From positions 3,441,001 to 3,505,000 of the forward strand of contig NZ_CP107558.1 in assembly GCF_026427715.1 (NCBI RefSeq): DNA of 64,000 nt. Reading direction: 5' to 3'. Shown here piece after piece: positions 1 through 10,976 of the stretch. The position numbers and the translations under genes were made by a program. This DNA comes from Methylocystis sp. MJC1. Its GTDB lineage: Bacteria > Pseudomonadota > Alphaproteobacteria > Rhizobiales > Beijerinckiaceae. Numbering within the stretch: position 1 is the stretch's first letter; every line of letters begins with the position of its first letter. The notes below the pieces were generated by a model. It did no database searches and had not been told where the DNA came from. It saw only the letters and a program-made list of their open reading frames with translations.

Positions 1-529
1 ACAGAGCCGAGCCCTTGACGATCGGAATATCGTCGCCGGGGAAGTCATACTTCGACAGCAGCTCGCGGACTTCGAGCTCGACGAGCTCGAGCAGCTCCGG
101 ATCGTCGACCATGTCGACCTTGTTGAGGAACACGACGAGCGCCGGCACGCCGACCTGACGGGCGAGCAGGATGTGCTCGCGGGTCTGCGGCATCGGGCCG
201 TCGGCCGCGGAGCACACGAGAATGGCCCCGTCCATCTGCGCCGCGCCGGTGATCATGTTCTTCACATAATCGGCGTGGCCGGGGCAGTCGACGTGGGCGT
301 AGTGGCGGTTCGCCGTCTCATATTCGACGTGCGCCGTCGAAATGGTGATGCCGCGCGCCTTCTCTTCCGGAGCCTTGTCGATCTGATCGTAGGCCGTAAA
401 CGTCGCCCCGCCCGTCTCCGCCAGAACCTTGGTGATCGCCGCCGTCAACGACGTCTTGCCGTGGTCGACGTGCCCGATCGTCCCGATGTTGCAGTGCGGC
501 TTGGTGCGCGAGAATTTTTCCTTGGCCAT
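1..529 (-). CDS. tuf: Elongation factor Tu, N-terminal part (cut by window edge)
   Basis: EF-Tu is the GTPase that delivers aminoacyl-tRNA to the ribosomal A site. Only the first 176 codons are inside the window; the 3' end lies to the left of base 1. The protein starts [16 protein letters not shown] and shows the G1 loop GHVDHGKTS, the switch motif RGITIS, G3 DCPGHADY and G4 NKVD, all typical of EF-Tu. The ATG at 527-529 is preceded by AGGAG eight bases upstream. It is the last visible gene of the str operon rpsL-rpsG-fusA-tuf, 47 bases after fusA. Confidence 0.97.
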   Translation of the reverse strand, partial: MAKEKFSRTKPHCNIGTIGHVDHGKTSLTAAITKVLAETGGATFTAYDQIDKAPEEKARGITISTAHVEYETANRHYAHVDCPGHADYVKNMITGAAQMDGAILVCSAADGPMPQTREHILLARQVGVPALVVFLNKVDMVDDPELLELVELEVRELLSKYDFPGDDIPIVKGSAL

Positions 530-576
530 TGCCGTGCTCCTTTAGAGAGTTCCGTTTAACCCGAGCGTTCGTGAGA

Positions 577-2652
<2,076 letters not shown>

Positions 2653-2679
2653 AACTATAGTCCTCGTGAGAGCTCGGGC

Positions 2680-3150
2680 TTACCAGCGATAATGCGAGAA
2701 GGCGCGGTTGGCTTCCGCCATGCGATGCGTGTCTTCGCGCTTCTTCACGGCGGCGCCGCGATTGTTGGAAGCGTCGAGGAGCTCGGCCGACAGACGGTCG
2801 ACCATGGTCTTGTCGTTGCGCGCGCGGGCCGCCGTGATGATCCAGCGGATGGCCAACGCCTGACGGCGCTCGTTGCGCACCTCGACCGGCACCTGATAGG
2901 TCGCGCCGCCGACGCGGCGGGAACGCACCTCGATCGCCGGCGCGACATTGTCCAGCGCCTGCTTGAAGACCGCCAGCGGATCGCTCTTGGCCTTCGCCTC
3001 GACCTGGTCGAGCGCGCCATACACGATCGCCTCGGCGACCGACTTCTTGCCGTCGTACATGATCGAGTTCATGAACTTCGCGAGCACGATGTCGCCAAAC
3101 TTGGCGTCCTCGATGACTTCGCGCTTTTCCGCCCGGTGACGTCTCGACAT
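2680..3150 (-). CDS. rpsG: 30S ribosomal protein S7
   Basis: S7 is a primary 16S rRNA-binding protein that nucleates the head of the 30S subunit and touches the E-site tRNA. The product has 156 residues, the standard length, beginning [12 protein letters not shown] and ending in FSHYRW, which is characteristic of S7. It lies 24 bases after rpsL and 27 bases before fusA and is surely co-transcribed with both. In enterobacteria S7 represses the str operon by binding the rpsL-rpsG junction; the very short junction here leaves little room for that structure. Confidence 0.98.
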   Translation of the reverse strand: MSRRHRAEKREVIEDAKFGDIVLAKFMNSIMYDGKKSVAEAIVYGALDQVEAKAKSDPLAVFKQALDNVAPAIEVRSRRVGGATYQVPVEVRNERRQALAIRWIITAARARNDKTMVDRLSAELLDASNNRGAAVKKREDTHRMAEANRAFSHYRW

Positions 3151-3174
3151 TTGTGTCTCCCTACTTCGGCCGGA

Positions 3175-3546
3175 TTACTTCGGACGCTTCGCGCCGTATT
3201 TCGAACGGCGCTGCTTGCGGTCCTTGACGCCCTGCGTGTCGAGCACGCCGCGCAGAATGTGGTAGCGAACGCCCGGAAGATCCTTGACGCGGCCGCCGCG
3301 GATCATGACCACCGAGTGCTCCTGAAGGTTGTGGCCTTCGCCCGGAATATAGCCAATGACCTCGAAGCCGTTGGTCAGGCGCACCTTGGCGACCTTACGA
3401 AGGGCCGAGTTCGGCTTCTTCGGCGTCGTCGTATAGACGCGCGTGCACACGCCGCGCTTCTGCGGGCAGGCGCCAAGATGGCGGGCCTTCTCGCGATACG
3501 TCTTCGGGTGACGCGGCTTGCGGATCAATTGGCTGATCGTGGGCAT
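3175..3546 (-). CDS. rpsL: 30S ribosomal protein S12
   Basis: S12 is the decoding-centre protein of the 30S subunit and the classical site of streptomycin-resistance mutations. I place the start at 3546 ([12 protein letters not shown]), giving 123 residues, the usual length, with AAGGAC upstream. The open frame continues further upstream but that part has no S12 similarity. The decoding loops [15 protein letters not shown] and [13 protein letters not shown] are intact and carry the wild-type lysines linked to streptomycin sensitivity. It is the first gene of the str operon. Confidence 0.98.
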   Translation of the reverse strand: MPTISQLIRKPRHPKTYREKARHLGACPQKRGVCTRVYTTTPKKPNSALRKVAKVRLTNGFEVIGYIPGEGHNLQEHSVVMIRGGRVKDLPGVRYHILRGVLDTQGVKDRKQRRSKYGAKRPK

Positions 3547-3985
3547 CAAAAAGTCCTTCGCTTCGCTTCTGACGCGAATGGCGGATGTTCGGGTGAACCC
3601 GCGAGCGCATTTCCTAAAACGCGCAAACGAGCGAAGCGCCGATGGCCGCAAAGCCAAGGCGCTCCTGACGCAGAGGACCCCAGGAAACCCGGGATCGTGC
3701 CTTCCTGTCCGTCGCCGCAAAGCGACGGGATGATTACCAAACCGACCGAGGCCGGTCTTTACTGGCGGTCACAGGCAAGGCGACAGCGTTTAAGTTCGGA
3801 AGATCGAGAGCGAGGCGCTCATCGACGGCGTGAACTTACGGCCTGTCGAAAGTGGGCGGAACCTAATCGCGACCCGCCATCGCGTCAAGCGAAGATTGTG
3901 CGGACGCCAAGAAAAAATTGGCCATGACTGCGAATGTTGCGCAAGCGCGTTTCACGGTAGGCGTCCGCAGCGCGGTTTTACCTTA
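3547..3985. other. Intergenic region upstream of the str operon
   Basis: This 439-base stretch separates the Nramp gene's stop codon from rpsL; both genes are on the minus strand. I see no credible gene. It contains the candidate str promoter described separately, which leaves a leader of about 310 bases before rpsL. No tRNA or intrinsic terminator was recognised. Confidence 0.6.
3860..3888 (-). promoter_or_regulatory. Candidate sigma-70 promoter of the str operon
   Basis: On the minus strand TTGACG (3883-3888) is followed by a 17-base spacer and TAGGTT (3860-3865). The -35 and spacing are close to the alphaproteobacterial housekeeping consensus, and the position suits the strongly expressed rpsL operon. 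The -10 is only a moderate match, and no transcript data are available. Confidence 0.45.
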
Positions 3986-5260
3986 TCAAACCGCAAATCC
4001 GGATATTGAAATTGCAAGCGACAGCACGGCGAGCGTCATCGCGGCCGTGGCGATCCAGCCAAGCGCGGCGAGCCATCCCGGCGACACATGCGCGCCCATT
4101 GCGCGCTCATTTCCGGCGACGATCATCATTGCGAAAAGGAAGGGCGGCGCAATGATCCCGTTCAATAGCGCCGTCCAGAGCAGCATTTGCATCGGCTGTA
4201 TCGCGGTGAAATCCAGCGCCGCCCCCAAGAGCGTCGCAAAAATAACGATCCCGTAAAAACCCGGCGCTCGCGTGAAAGGCGCTTCCAGGCTGAAGCTTCC
4301 GCCGATGACGTCGCTGACGGCATAAGCGGCGGAGCCAGCGAGAACGGGAATCGCCAGAAGTCCTGTTCCAATGATGCCAAGCGCGAAAAGGAAAAAGGCG
4401 AAATCGCCAGCAAGCGGCCGCAAGGCTTCCGCTGCTTGGGCTGCGGTTTCGATGTCGGTTACGCCATGGGCGTTGAGCGTCCCGGCTGTCGTCAGCATGA
4501 TGAAGAAGGCGACAAGATTGGAAAGGACGACGCCGGCGCCCGTATCGAGGCGCAATCGCCGTAATTCGCCCCGCATGGACGCGTCGCGCAATGGGCGTTT
4601 GCGCGCGACACCCATCTCCTCGATCTCCTGAGCCGCCTGCCAAACGAAAAGATAGGGGCTGATGGTCGTGCCGAGCACGGCGACGATCATCATCATCCTC
4701 TCGCGGCCCCAAACGGCGTTGGGCAGAAAGGCGCCGCGCAGGGCGGCGGGCCAGTCGATCTCGACCGCGAAGGCGGCGGCGACATAGGCGAAGAGCGCGA
4801 GCGTGGACCAACGCAGAAACCGCGCATATTGCCGGTAGGGCACAATGACTTGCGCAAGAAGGCCGGCCGCGCCGATGGCGAGCCCATAATTACGCTTTCC
4901 GCCCTGCAGGATCAGCTGCAGCGCTTCCCCCATCGCGGCGAGATCGGCTGCAATATTGGCGACATTGGCGACGAGCATCAGCACGACAAGCCCGAGCGCC
5001 ACGCCTCTCGGCAGATGCTCCCGCGCATTGGCGACGACGCCCGCGCCGGTCACCCGGCCGATCCTTGCGCTCACGAGCTGGACGGCGAGCATCAATGGCG
5101 TCGTCAGCATCACAACCCAAAGCAAGCCATAACCGAAAGCGGCGCCCGCCTGCGAATAGGTCGCAACGCCAGAAGGATCGTCGTCGGCGGCGCCGGCCAC
5201 GAGACCGGGGCCGAGAAGCTTGCGCCAGCCTGTCGTCGCCGCCTTTTTGTCTTCCGTCAA
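3986..5260 (-). CDS. Nramp-family divalent metal transporter, divergent subgroup
   Basis: This is a polytopic membrane protein of 424 residues with about eleven hydrophobic segments and the Nramp (SLC11-like) fold pattern. Canonical Nramp proteins bind Mn2+/Fe2+ with DPGN in helix 1 and a Met in an MPHN-type motif in helix 6. Here helix 1 reads DDDPSGVATY (Asp28 onward) and helix 6 reads GTTISPYLF (about 197-205), so the Asn and the metal-selecting Met are replaced. That suggests a different ion, perhaps Mg2+ as in Nramp-related Mg transporters, but this is inference. The start is TTG with GAGG seven bases upstream. It stands alone, 439 bases upstream of rpsL's start and convergent with nothing. 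Confidence 0.8.
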   Translation of the reverse strand: MTEDKKAATTGWRKLLGPGLVAGAADDDPSGVATYSQAGAAFGYGLLWVVMLTTPLMLAVQLVSARIGRVTGAGVVANAREHLPRGVALGLVVLMLVANVANIAADLAAMGEALQLILQGGKRNYGLAIGAAGLLAQVIVPYRQYARFLRWSTLALFAYVAAAFAVEIDWPAALRGAFLPNAVWGRERMMMIVAVLGTTISPYLFVWQAAQEIEEMGVARKRPLRDASMRGELRRLRLDTGAGVVLSNLVAFFIMLTTAGTLNAHGVTDIETAAQAAEALRPLAGDFAFFLFALGIIGTGLLAIPVLAGSAAYAVSDVIGGSFSLEAPFTRAPGFYGIVIFATLLGAALDFTAIQPMQMLLWTALLNGIIAPPFLFAMMIVAGNERAMGAHVSPGWLAALGWIATAAMTLAVLSLAISISGFAV

Positions 5261-5388
5261 AGAAAGACCTCACTTGCGCGCTTTGGCCGCATGGTCCGAG
5301 GGCTTGGGCTTTACCCTTGCGGGCCGGTAACATTGGTAGGAGGACGCGCAAGGCGCCACCCGGATAACTAAGAGGGAGAGAAACGAAA

Positions 5389-5628
5389 ATGAGCCATGTC
5401 GCCCATGAACTGCACGAAGAGTTTCCCGAGAAGGCCGAGGCGATACATGCGCTGAAGGCCAGCAACGCTCATTTCGCGCGTCTTGCCGAAGAATATCACA
5501 CGCTCAACCGCACGATTCACCGCATTGAGACCGAAGTCGAGCCGGCGGACGACGCCACCGTTGAGGATCTCAAAAAAAAGCGTCTGACGTTGAAGGACGA
5601 GATCGCAGGCCTGATGGCCGCACTCTGA
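5389..5628 (+). CDS. DUF465 / YdcH-like small coiled-coil protein
   Basis: A 79-residue, strongly charged and helical protein that begins MSHVAHELHEEFPEKAEAIH and ends KRLTLKDEIAGLMAAL. This pattern (FPE, H-x-L, a central NRxIHRIE helix and a final LKD helix) is that of the DUF465/YdcH family, common in proteobacteria as single short genes of unknown role. A purine-rich AGGGAGAG lies upstream of the ATG. It is transcribed away from the Nramp gene and towards the convergent HugZ-like gene. Confidence 0.8.
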   Translation: MSHVAHELHEEFPEKAEAIHALKASNAHFARLAEEYHTLNRTIHRIETEVEPADDATVEDLKKKRLTLKDEIAGLMAAL

Positions 5629-5733
5629 CGCGGCGCCGCGGCGGGGCGCGAGGATGCGCGTCCGCCGCGGCGACGTTTTGGTGAGCAAACCGGAAGGCGC
5701 GCGGTCCGAGGCCGCGCGCTTCGTTAGCTTGCA

Positions 5734-6486
5734 TCAACTGCGCGAGAGCTGCGCCAATTCGACCAGCATCTGCCGCGCTTCCTCCGGCGTCTTCACGGCT
5801 CTGAGGAACGCGACGCGCGCCGTCTCGTCGCCGCAGACGAGGTCGAGTCCCTCCGGGTCGATCCCGCTCGCCCGCCATTGGCCGCCCTTGGCTCCAGCGA
5901 GCTTCTCCGCATAGAGGGCCAACGCGTCGACATGGTCGGCGTTCATATGACTGATGATATCCGTCTCCGCGGCGATCAGCCCCTCGGCGCCGTCGATATC
6001 GGTCAAAAGCGGCGCTGGGCCAAAGTCCGCCGCCCGTGCGAAGCCGCCGTTGAGATGCACGGCCTCGATCTCCGCCCGCCAAAATGAAAAGTCGGGAAAA
6101 TCGGCGTAAAGCTGCGCCTTGGCATTGCGGCTCAAAAATCGCGCCCGCGCCGTGGAGCTTTGCGTGCGCGCGGCCCGGGCGACCAGCGTCAGACGCGGAT
6201 GGGCCATGGGGTCCCCACGACCGCCCTGGGCCAGAAGCAGAGAGCAGCGCCCGTCGCGTTCGAGATTGCGCATGTGCTGCGCGAGCTTCGACAGCAGAAG
6301 GATCGGCGTCCCGTCATAATCCGTAGCGATGGCGGTCAGTGTCGCAAAGGGGGCGCCGCTTTCGGTCAATGTGGCCAGCGTGGTGGTTCGGATCGTCCGC
6401 AAAAGCCGTTTGGATTCACCCACCGGATCGAAGGACGGATCCTGCCGCGGATCGCGCGGCGGCGCGCTATTATTTTCTACCGTCAT
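5734..6486 (-). CDS. HugZ-like heme/flavin-type split-barrel protein
   Basis: A 250-residue protein combining an N-terminal pyridoxamine-phosphate-oxidase-like split barrel (about 25-165; TTTLATLTESGAPFATL) with a C-terminal DUF2470-type domain containing SHMNADHVDALALYAEKL (about 180-245). This is the HugZ architecture; characterised HugZ proteins bind and degrade heme for iron use. Several alphaproteobacterial members have no proven activity, so heme oxygenase function is an inference. The gene is divergent from chvI across a 343-base region. The Shine-Dalgarno is weak, so the start could be a few codons further in. Confidence 0.75.
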   Translation of the reverse strand: MTVENNSAPPRDPRQDPSFDPVGESKRLLRTIRTTTLATLTESGAPFATLTAIATDYDGTPILLLSKLAQHMRNLERDGRCSLLLAQGGRGDPMAHPRLTLVARAARTQSSTARARFLSRNAKAQLYADFPDFSFWRAEIEAVHLNGGFARAADFGPAPLLTDIDGAEGLIAAETDIISHMNADHVDALALYAEKLAGAKGGQWRASGIDPEGLDLVCGDETARVAFLRAVKTPEEARQMLVELAQLSRS

Positions 6487-6829
6487 GATTTTGCCCGCAT
6501 TTCTAACTCAAAAAGGCACCGGGTCGCATTGCCGACCAAATGTGTATATAAGAGAGGCGTGAGGCTGTCGCAGCTGGAGCGGGTTTCAAGGACGCGCTCC
6601 AGAAATGAACAAGCGCCTCTTCGATGCGCATTAGGCGTTTTTGGCCGTTGTATAGGCCACATTTCAGCCGCGATGGGCCGGGACTCTGGTCGGATCGAAA
6701 AAACCGCGGAGTCGCCGGGCGTTACGGGCCGGCGCCGCCCGAAGCCATTGGCGCTGCCGGAGCTTTCGCGGATCGAGAGGATCCGCGAGCGCGACAGACG
6801 CTCATCGCGGCCAACAGCAAAGGATGCTC
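6487..6829. other. Divergent regulatory region between hugZ-like gene and chvI
   Basis: 343 bases without a credible gene. It must hold the promoters of the HugZ-like gene (minus) and of chvI (plus). An AT-rich stretch reading GTGTATATAAGAG lies near 6543-6555. An inverted repeat CTGGAGCG ... CGCTCCAG (about 6574-6602) could form a hairpin. No recognised operator sequence was found. Confidence 0.5.
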
Positions 6830-7528
6830 ATGCCGACCATCGCTCTCGTCGACGACGATCGCAACATCCTGACCTCGGTGTCCATCGCGCTCGAGGGCGA
6901 AGGCTATCGCGTTCAGACCTACACAGACGGCGTACAGGCGCTCGACGGCTTGCGCGCCAATCCGCCGGATCTTGCTATCTTCGACATCAAGATGCCGCGC
7001 ATGGACGGCATGGAGCTTCTGCGCCGCTTGCGGCAGAAATCGGACCTTCCGGTGATTTTTCTCACCTCGAAGGACGAGGAAATCGATGAGCTCTTCGGCC
7101 TCAAGATGGGCGCCGACGACTTCATCCATAAGCCCTTCTCGCAGCGCCTCCTCGTCGAACGCGTGAAGGCGATCCTGCGCCGCGCCAACCCGAAGGAAGC
7201 CGCCGCGCAAAAGGAAACCGAAGCGAAGGTTCTGGAGCGCGGCGCGCTGGTGATGGACCCCGAGCGCCATACCTGCACATGGAAAGGCGACCCCGTCGTG
7301 CTCACCGTGACGGAGTTCCTGATCCTGCAATCGCTGGCGCAGCGCCCGGGCGTGGTCAAAAGCCGCAATGCGCTGATGGACGCAGCCTATGACGACCAAG
7401 TTTATGTCGACGATCGCACGATCGACAGCCACATCAAACGGCTTCGCAAGAAGTTCAAGGTTGTCGACAACGATTTCGAGATGATCGAGACGCTCTATGG
7501 CGTCGGCTATCGCTTCAAGGAAATGTAA
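6830..7528 (+). CDS. chvI: ChvI-type response regulator
   Basis: OmpR-family DNA-binding response regulator of the ChvG/ExoS-ChvI system, which in rhizobia and Agrobacterium controls envelope, exopolysaccharide and acid-stress genes. The protein begins [20 protein letters not shown]. Acidic residues at 8-10, the phosphoacceptor Asp52 ([10 protein letters not shown]), Thr79 and Lys101 (HKPFS) form the receiver site. A winged-helix output domain follows ([18 protein letters not shown]). I choose the second ATG (6830) because AAGG abuts the first ATG at 6824 but is correctly spaced for this one. It is followed 15 bases later by chvG. Confidence 0.93.
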   Translation: MPTIALVDDDRNILTSVSIALEGEGYRVQTYTDGVQALDGLRANPPDLAIFDIKMPRMDGMELLRRLRQKSDLPVIFLTSKDEEIDELFGLKMGADDFIHKPFSQRLLVERVKAILRRANPKEAAAQKETEAKVLERGALVMDPERHTCTWKGDPVVLTVTEFLILQSLAQRPGVVKSRNALMDAAYDDQVYVDDRTIDSHIKRLRKKFKVVDNDFEMIETLYGVGYRFKEM

Positions 7529-7543
7529 CGGGACGCGCAGCTG

Positions 7544-9427
7544 ATGAGCGCATCCGAGACCGGCGACGTCCTTGCGTCGGGGGCTTCCGGGGCCCCGGCC
7601 AGCGCCGCCGCGCACGCCGAGACTCAGAGCCGGCCGCCGACGCGGCGCGCCCGGACGCTGAACGTCCGCCTCCGACGCCTGTCGCGGGCGGCGCAGTCAC
7701 ATCTTTCCTCCTCGCTCACGCGCCGCATCGTCGTCCTCAATCTGGGCGGACTGGTCGCTCTGCTCGGCGGCTTTCTCTATCTCAACCAGTTTCGTGAAGG
7801 CCTGATCGACGCCCGCGTGCAGAGCCTGCAAACGCAGGGCGAGATCATCGCCGCCGCCGTCGCCGCTTCTGCGACCGTCGACACCGACGCGATTACGATT
7901 GATCCGGAGAAGCTTCTTCGGCTTGCGCCTGGCGAGAGCGCGAGCCCCGGCGAAGACCAGCCGTCGATGGAATTTTCGCTCAATCCGGAGCGCGTCGGCC
8001 CGCTGCTGCGCCGTCTCGTTTCTCCGACGCGGCTGCGCGCGCGCATCTATGATCGCGACGGCTATCTGCTGCTCGACTCGCGCTCGGTGTCGGGGCGCTC
8101 CAATATTTTACGTTTCGACCTCCCGCCCTCGCCCAACACGACGACCATCGACGCCTCATCTTTTCTGCAGAAATCCCTCGATCTTCTGCGCAGACTGACG
8201 CGCCGTCCCGAGCTGCCGCTCTATGAAGACATCGGCATGGGCAACGGCAAGGCCTATCCGGAAGTCGTGAGCGCGCTCGAAGCGCGCGCCCATTCGGTCG
8301 TGCGCGCCAACGCCAAGGGCGAAACGATTATCTCGGTCGCTGTGCCCGTGCAGCGCTTCCGCTCGGTGCGCGGGGCGCTGCTGCTCTCCACCATGGGCGG
8401 CGACATCGACGCCATCATCGCGACGGAGCGGTGGGGCATCATTCGCATCTTCCTCGTCTCGGCGGGAGTGATGCTGCTGCTCTCGCTCTTCTTCACCAAC
8501 ACCATCACCGAACCGATGCGCCTGCTCGCGGAAGCCGCGGAGCGCGTGCGCCGAGGCGCCAAGTCGCGTCAGGAAATCCCCGATTTCTCCGACCGCCAGG
8601 ACGAGATCGGCCATCTCTCCTACGCGCTGCGCGATATGACGACGGCGCTGTATAATCGCATCGAGGCTATCGAGCATTTCGCCGCCGACGTCGCCCATGA
8701 GCTGAAAAACCCGCTGACGTCGCTGCGCAGCGCCGTCGAGACGCTGCCGATCGCCAAGACTGATTCCGCGCGTGATCGGCTGCTCGCCATCATCAAGCAT
8801 GACGTGGGCCGGCTCGACAGGCTTATCAGCGACATTTCCGACGCCTCGCGTCTCGACGCCGAACTCGCCCGCGCCGACATGGGCGACGTGGATCTCTCCA
8901 GGGCGCTCATCACCGTCGTCGACATGGCCCGCGCGGTGGATCGCGGCGACGGGGTCAAGACCGAGCTGACCATCCGCCATCTCTCGAGCGAGCCCCGCAA
9001 TCGCTGGCGGGTGACCGGAAACGATTCTCGGCTGGGGCAGGTCTTCAACAATCTCATCGACAACGCCCGGTCATTCTCGAGGCCCGGCGGCGTCGTGCGC
9101 GTTCTCCTATGGCCCGAACGCGCCAAGGGCCCTGGCGGCGCGCCGATCGACGGCTATGAGATCATCGTCGACGACAATGGGCCCGGCATTCCGGAAGACG
9201 CCTTCGAGCGCGTTTTCGAGCGTTTCTACACCGACCGGCCGGAACATGGATTTGGCCAGAACTCCGGCCTCGGCCTCGCCATTTCCCGGCAGATCATCGA
9301 CGCGCATGGCGGCCGCATTCGCGCGCTGAACCGCACGCTCGCGCATCCCAACGGGACTGACGAACCGGAAGCCGGGGACAAGGTGCTCGGCGCGCGATTT
9401 GTCGTGTGGCTGCCCGCCGCGCGATGA
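7544..9427 (+). CDS. chvG: ChvG/ExoS-type sensor histidine kinase
   Basis: Membrane histidine kinase partner of ChvI, 627 residues. A basic N-terminal tail of about 60 residues precedes the first membrane helix (VVLNLGGLVALLGGFLYL). A periplasmic sensor region of about 220 residues is followed by a second helix (IFLVSAGVMLLLSLFF), a HAMP segment, the dimerisation/phosphoacceptor helix with His385 in DVAHELKNPLTSLRSAVE, and an ATP-binding domain with N box (NLIDNARSFS), G1 (DNGPGIP) and G2 (SGLGLAI). In related bacteria the periplasmic repressor ExoR restrains this kinase; no exoR is visible here. Its stop overlaps the hprK start (ATGA), so the two are translationally coupled. Confidence 0.92.
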   Translation: MSASETGDVLASGASGAPASAAAHAETQSRPPTRRARTLNVRLRRLSRAAQSHLSSSLTRRIVVLNLGGLVALLGGFLYLNQFREGLIDARVQSLQTQGEIIAAAVAASATVDTDAITIDPEKLLRLAPGESASPGEDQPSMEFSLNPERVGPLLRRLVSPTRLRARIYDRDGYLLLDSRSVSGRSNILRFDLPPSPNTTTIDASSFLQKSLDLLRRLTRRPELPLYEDIGMGNGKAYPEVVSALEARAHSVVRANAKGETIISVAVPVQRFRSVRGALLLSTMGGDIDAIIATERWGIIRIFLVSAGVMLLLSLFFTNTITEPMRLLAEAAERVRRGAKSRQEIPDFSDRQDEIGHLSYALRDMTTALYNRIEAIEHFAADVAHELKNPLTSLRSAVETLPIAKTDSARDRLLAIIKHDVGRLDRLISDISDASRLDAELARADMGDVDLSRALITVVDMARAVDRGDGVKTELTIRHLSSEPRNRWRVTGNDSRLGQVFNNLIDNARSFSRPGGVVRVLLWPERAKGPGGAPIDGYEIIVDDNGPGIPEDAFERVFERFYTDRPEHGFGQNSGLGLAISRQIIDAHGGRIRALNRTLAHPNGTDEPEAGDKVLGARFVVWLPAAR

Positions 9428-9888
9428 GCGCCGCAGCCCGCGCCCCTTATATCCACGCCAATGCCCTGGTTTTGGGCGACAAGGGCGTGCTGCTGCGCGG
9501 TCCCTCGGGAAGCGGGAAAAGCGCGCTCACCCTCGCCTTGATCTCCCGCTACCAGTCACAGGGCGAGTTCGCCCGCCTCGTGGGTGACGACCGGGTGAGA
9601 GTAGAAGCGTTGAACGGACGCCTCATAGCGCGGCCGCATCCGGCGATCGCCGGCATGATCGAGATCCGCGGCCACGGCCTGTCGCGCGTCGAAACTGAGG
9701 CCGCCTGCGTCCTTCGCGCCATTGTCGATATTCGCACGCCCGACGACCCGCCGTCGCGCTTGCCAGATGCGGCCGAAAAATCGGCCAGTTTGCACGCAAT
9801 CGCTCTGCCACGCCTATGCACAGAGGGCTGCAGCGATGTCTCAGTTGCACGAATCATCTTTTTCATTCAATCAATTGCGACGATTTGA
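9424..9888 (+). CDS. hprK: HPr kinase/phosphorylase, short alphaproteobacterial form
   Basis: Phosphorylates HPr on a serine and links PTS state to regulation. The 154-residue product is only the C-terminal catalytic half of the Firmicute enzyme, as usual in alphaproteobacteria. It shows the P-loop GPSGSGKSA (26-34), the acidic VGDDRV segment and the signature EIRGHGL. The ATG at 9424 overlaps the chvG stop. An ATG at 9406 in the same frame would add six residues but lies inside chvG and lacks a ribosome site. chvI-chvG-hprK-EIIA-HPr is a classical alphaproteobacterial order tying envelope sensing to the nitrogen-type PTS. Confidence 0.9.
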   Translation: MSAAARAPYIHANALVLGDKGVLLRGPSGSGKSALTLALISRYQSQGEFARLVGDDRVRVEALNGRLIARPHPAIAGMIEIRGHGLSRVETEAACVLRAIVDIRTPDDPPSRLPDAAEKSASLHAIALPRLCTEGCSDVSVARIIFFIQSIATI

Positions 9889-10093
9889 CGTGCGGCTGCG
9901 CTTTTCGCTTGCCAATTTCGCCGCATCGCACAAAATGGCCCCTCTGACGCGCGCCCAGGAAAAAAGAGGATGGGCGAGGCGGCTGAGCTTGTATATGCTG
10001 TCGTCAGGGGACGAAAAGCGGCGGCGGGCCTATCTGCAACCCGTCGCAAGGCCATCGCGTAGCGCGAGACGTCTTCATGAGTGGTAGGGTCGA

Positions 10094-10495
10094 ATGATCG
10101 GAATGGTCTTGGTGACCCATGGCCACCTCGCCACGGAGTTCCGCGCGGCGCTCGAACACGTCGTGGGTCCGCAAAAACAGCTTGTTTCCATTTCAATCGG
10201 TCCCGAGGACGACATGGAGCGTCGTCGGGCCGATATCCTTGAGGCTATTCACAAGGCGGACAGCGGCGACGGCGTCGTCCTGCTGACCGACATGTTCGGC
10301 GGAACGCCATCGAACCTCGCGATTTCGGTAATGAATGGCGGTAATGTCGAGGTTCTCGCCGGGGTGAATCTCCCCATGCTGATCAAGCTCGCCTCGGTCC
10401 GAGACACCGCTACTTTGGATCAGGCGGTTCTCCAGGCGCAGGACGCCGGCCGGAAATATGTTTATATCGCCAGCCGCGTGTTGAACCCAAAGTAA
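10094..10495 (+). CDS. PTS system mannose-family EIIA component
   Basis: A 133-residue soluble phosphocarrier of the mannose EIIA (ManX/EIIA-Man) fold. The N-terminus MIGMVLVTHGHLA contains the phosphorylatable histidine (His9), and LLTDMFGGTPSNLAI is the family's second signature. No EIIB, EIIC or EIID sugar-transport partners are nearby, so it probably receives phosphate from HPr for regulation, as known for alphaproteobacterial PTS-Ntr systems. It lies 205 bases after hprK and 94 before HPr. Confidence 0.9.
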   Translation: MIGMVLVTHGHLATEFRAALEHVVGPQKQLVSISIGPEDDMERRRADILEAIHKADSGDGVVLLTDMFGGTPSNLAISVMNGGNVEVLAGVNLPMLIKLASVRDTATLDQAVLQAQDAGRKYVYIASRVLNPK

Positions 10496-10589
10496 CGTCC
10501 CCCCACCTGCCGTCTCTAAGCAACCTTTTCCAGAGAGCCTTTTTCAGCTAGCCCTCTCCCTCCGAGAAACCTAGCGAAGCGATCTTCCT

Positions 10590-10892
10590 ATGCCTAATGG
10601 TGATGAGCGGGCGGCTGAGGCCGCCATCTCCCGTGATTTGCCGATCATCAATAAAAAAGGCCTCCACGCCCGGGCGACGGCGAAGTTCGTGCAATGCTGC
10701 GAGAAATTCGACGCCGAGATCACAGTCTCGAAAGACGGCGAAACGGTAGGAGGCAGCTCGATCATGGGCATTCTGACGCTCGGCGCCGGCCAGGGCTCGA
10801 CGATCACCGTCGCCGCGAATGGCCCTCAGGCCCTGGAAGCGATCGAGGCGCTCGAGGCGCTCGTCGCCAATCGCTTCGGCGAGGACGAGTAG
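10590..10892 (+). CDS. ptsH: Phosphocarrier protein HPr
   Basis: HPr relays phosphate from enzyme I to EIIA proteins. The 100-residue product has the active site KKGLHARATAKFV with His26, and the regulatory-serine region GGSSIMGILTLGA. Ser57 lies 31 residues after the histidine, exactly the Ser46/His15 spacing of classical HPr, and is the expected HprK target. This fits the hprK gene about 1 kb upstream. A 13-residue N-terminal tail precedes the normal HPr start. Enzyme I is not in the window. Confidence 0.93.
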   Translation: MPNGDERAAEAAISRDLPIINKKGLHARATAKFVQCCEKFDAEITVSKDGETVGGSSIMGILTLGAGQGSTITVAANGPQALEAIEALEALVANRFGEDE

Positions 10893-10976
10893 AACAGGCG
10901 CCGGCTCGGCCTCGATGCTTGCGCGACGGGACGCCCGCGAGGTAAGCGCGTCCCAAAACAAAACAGCGGGCGAGAG

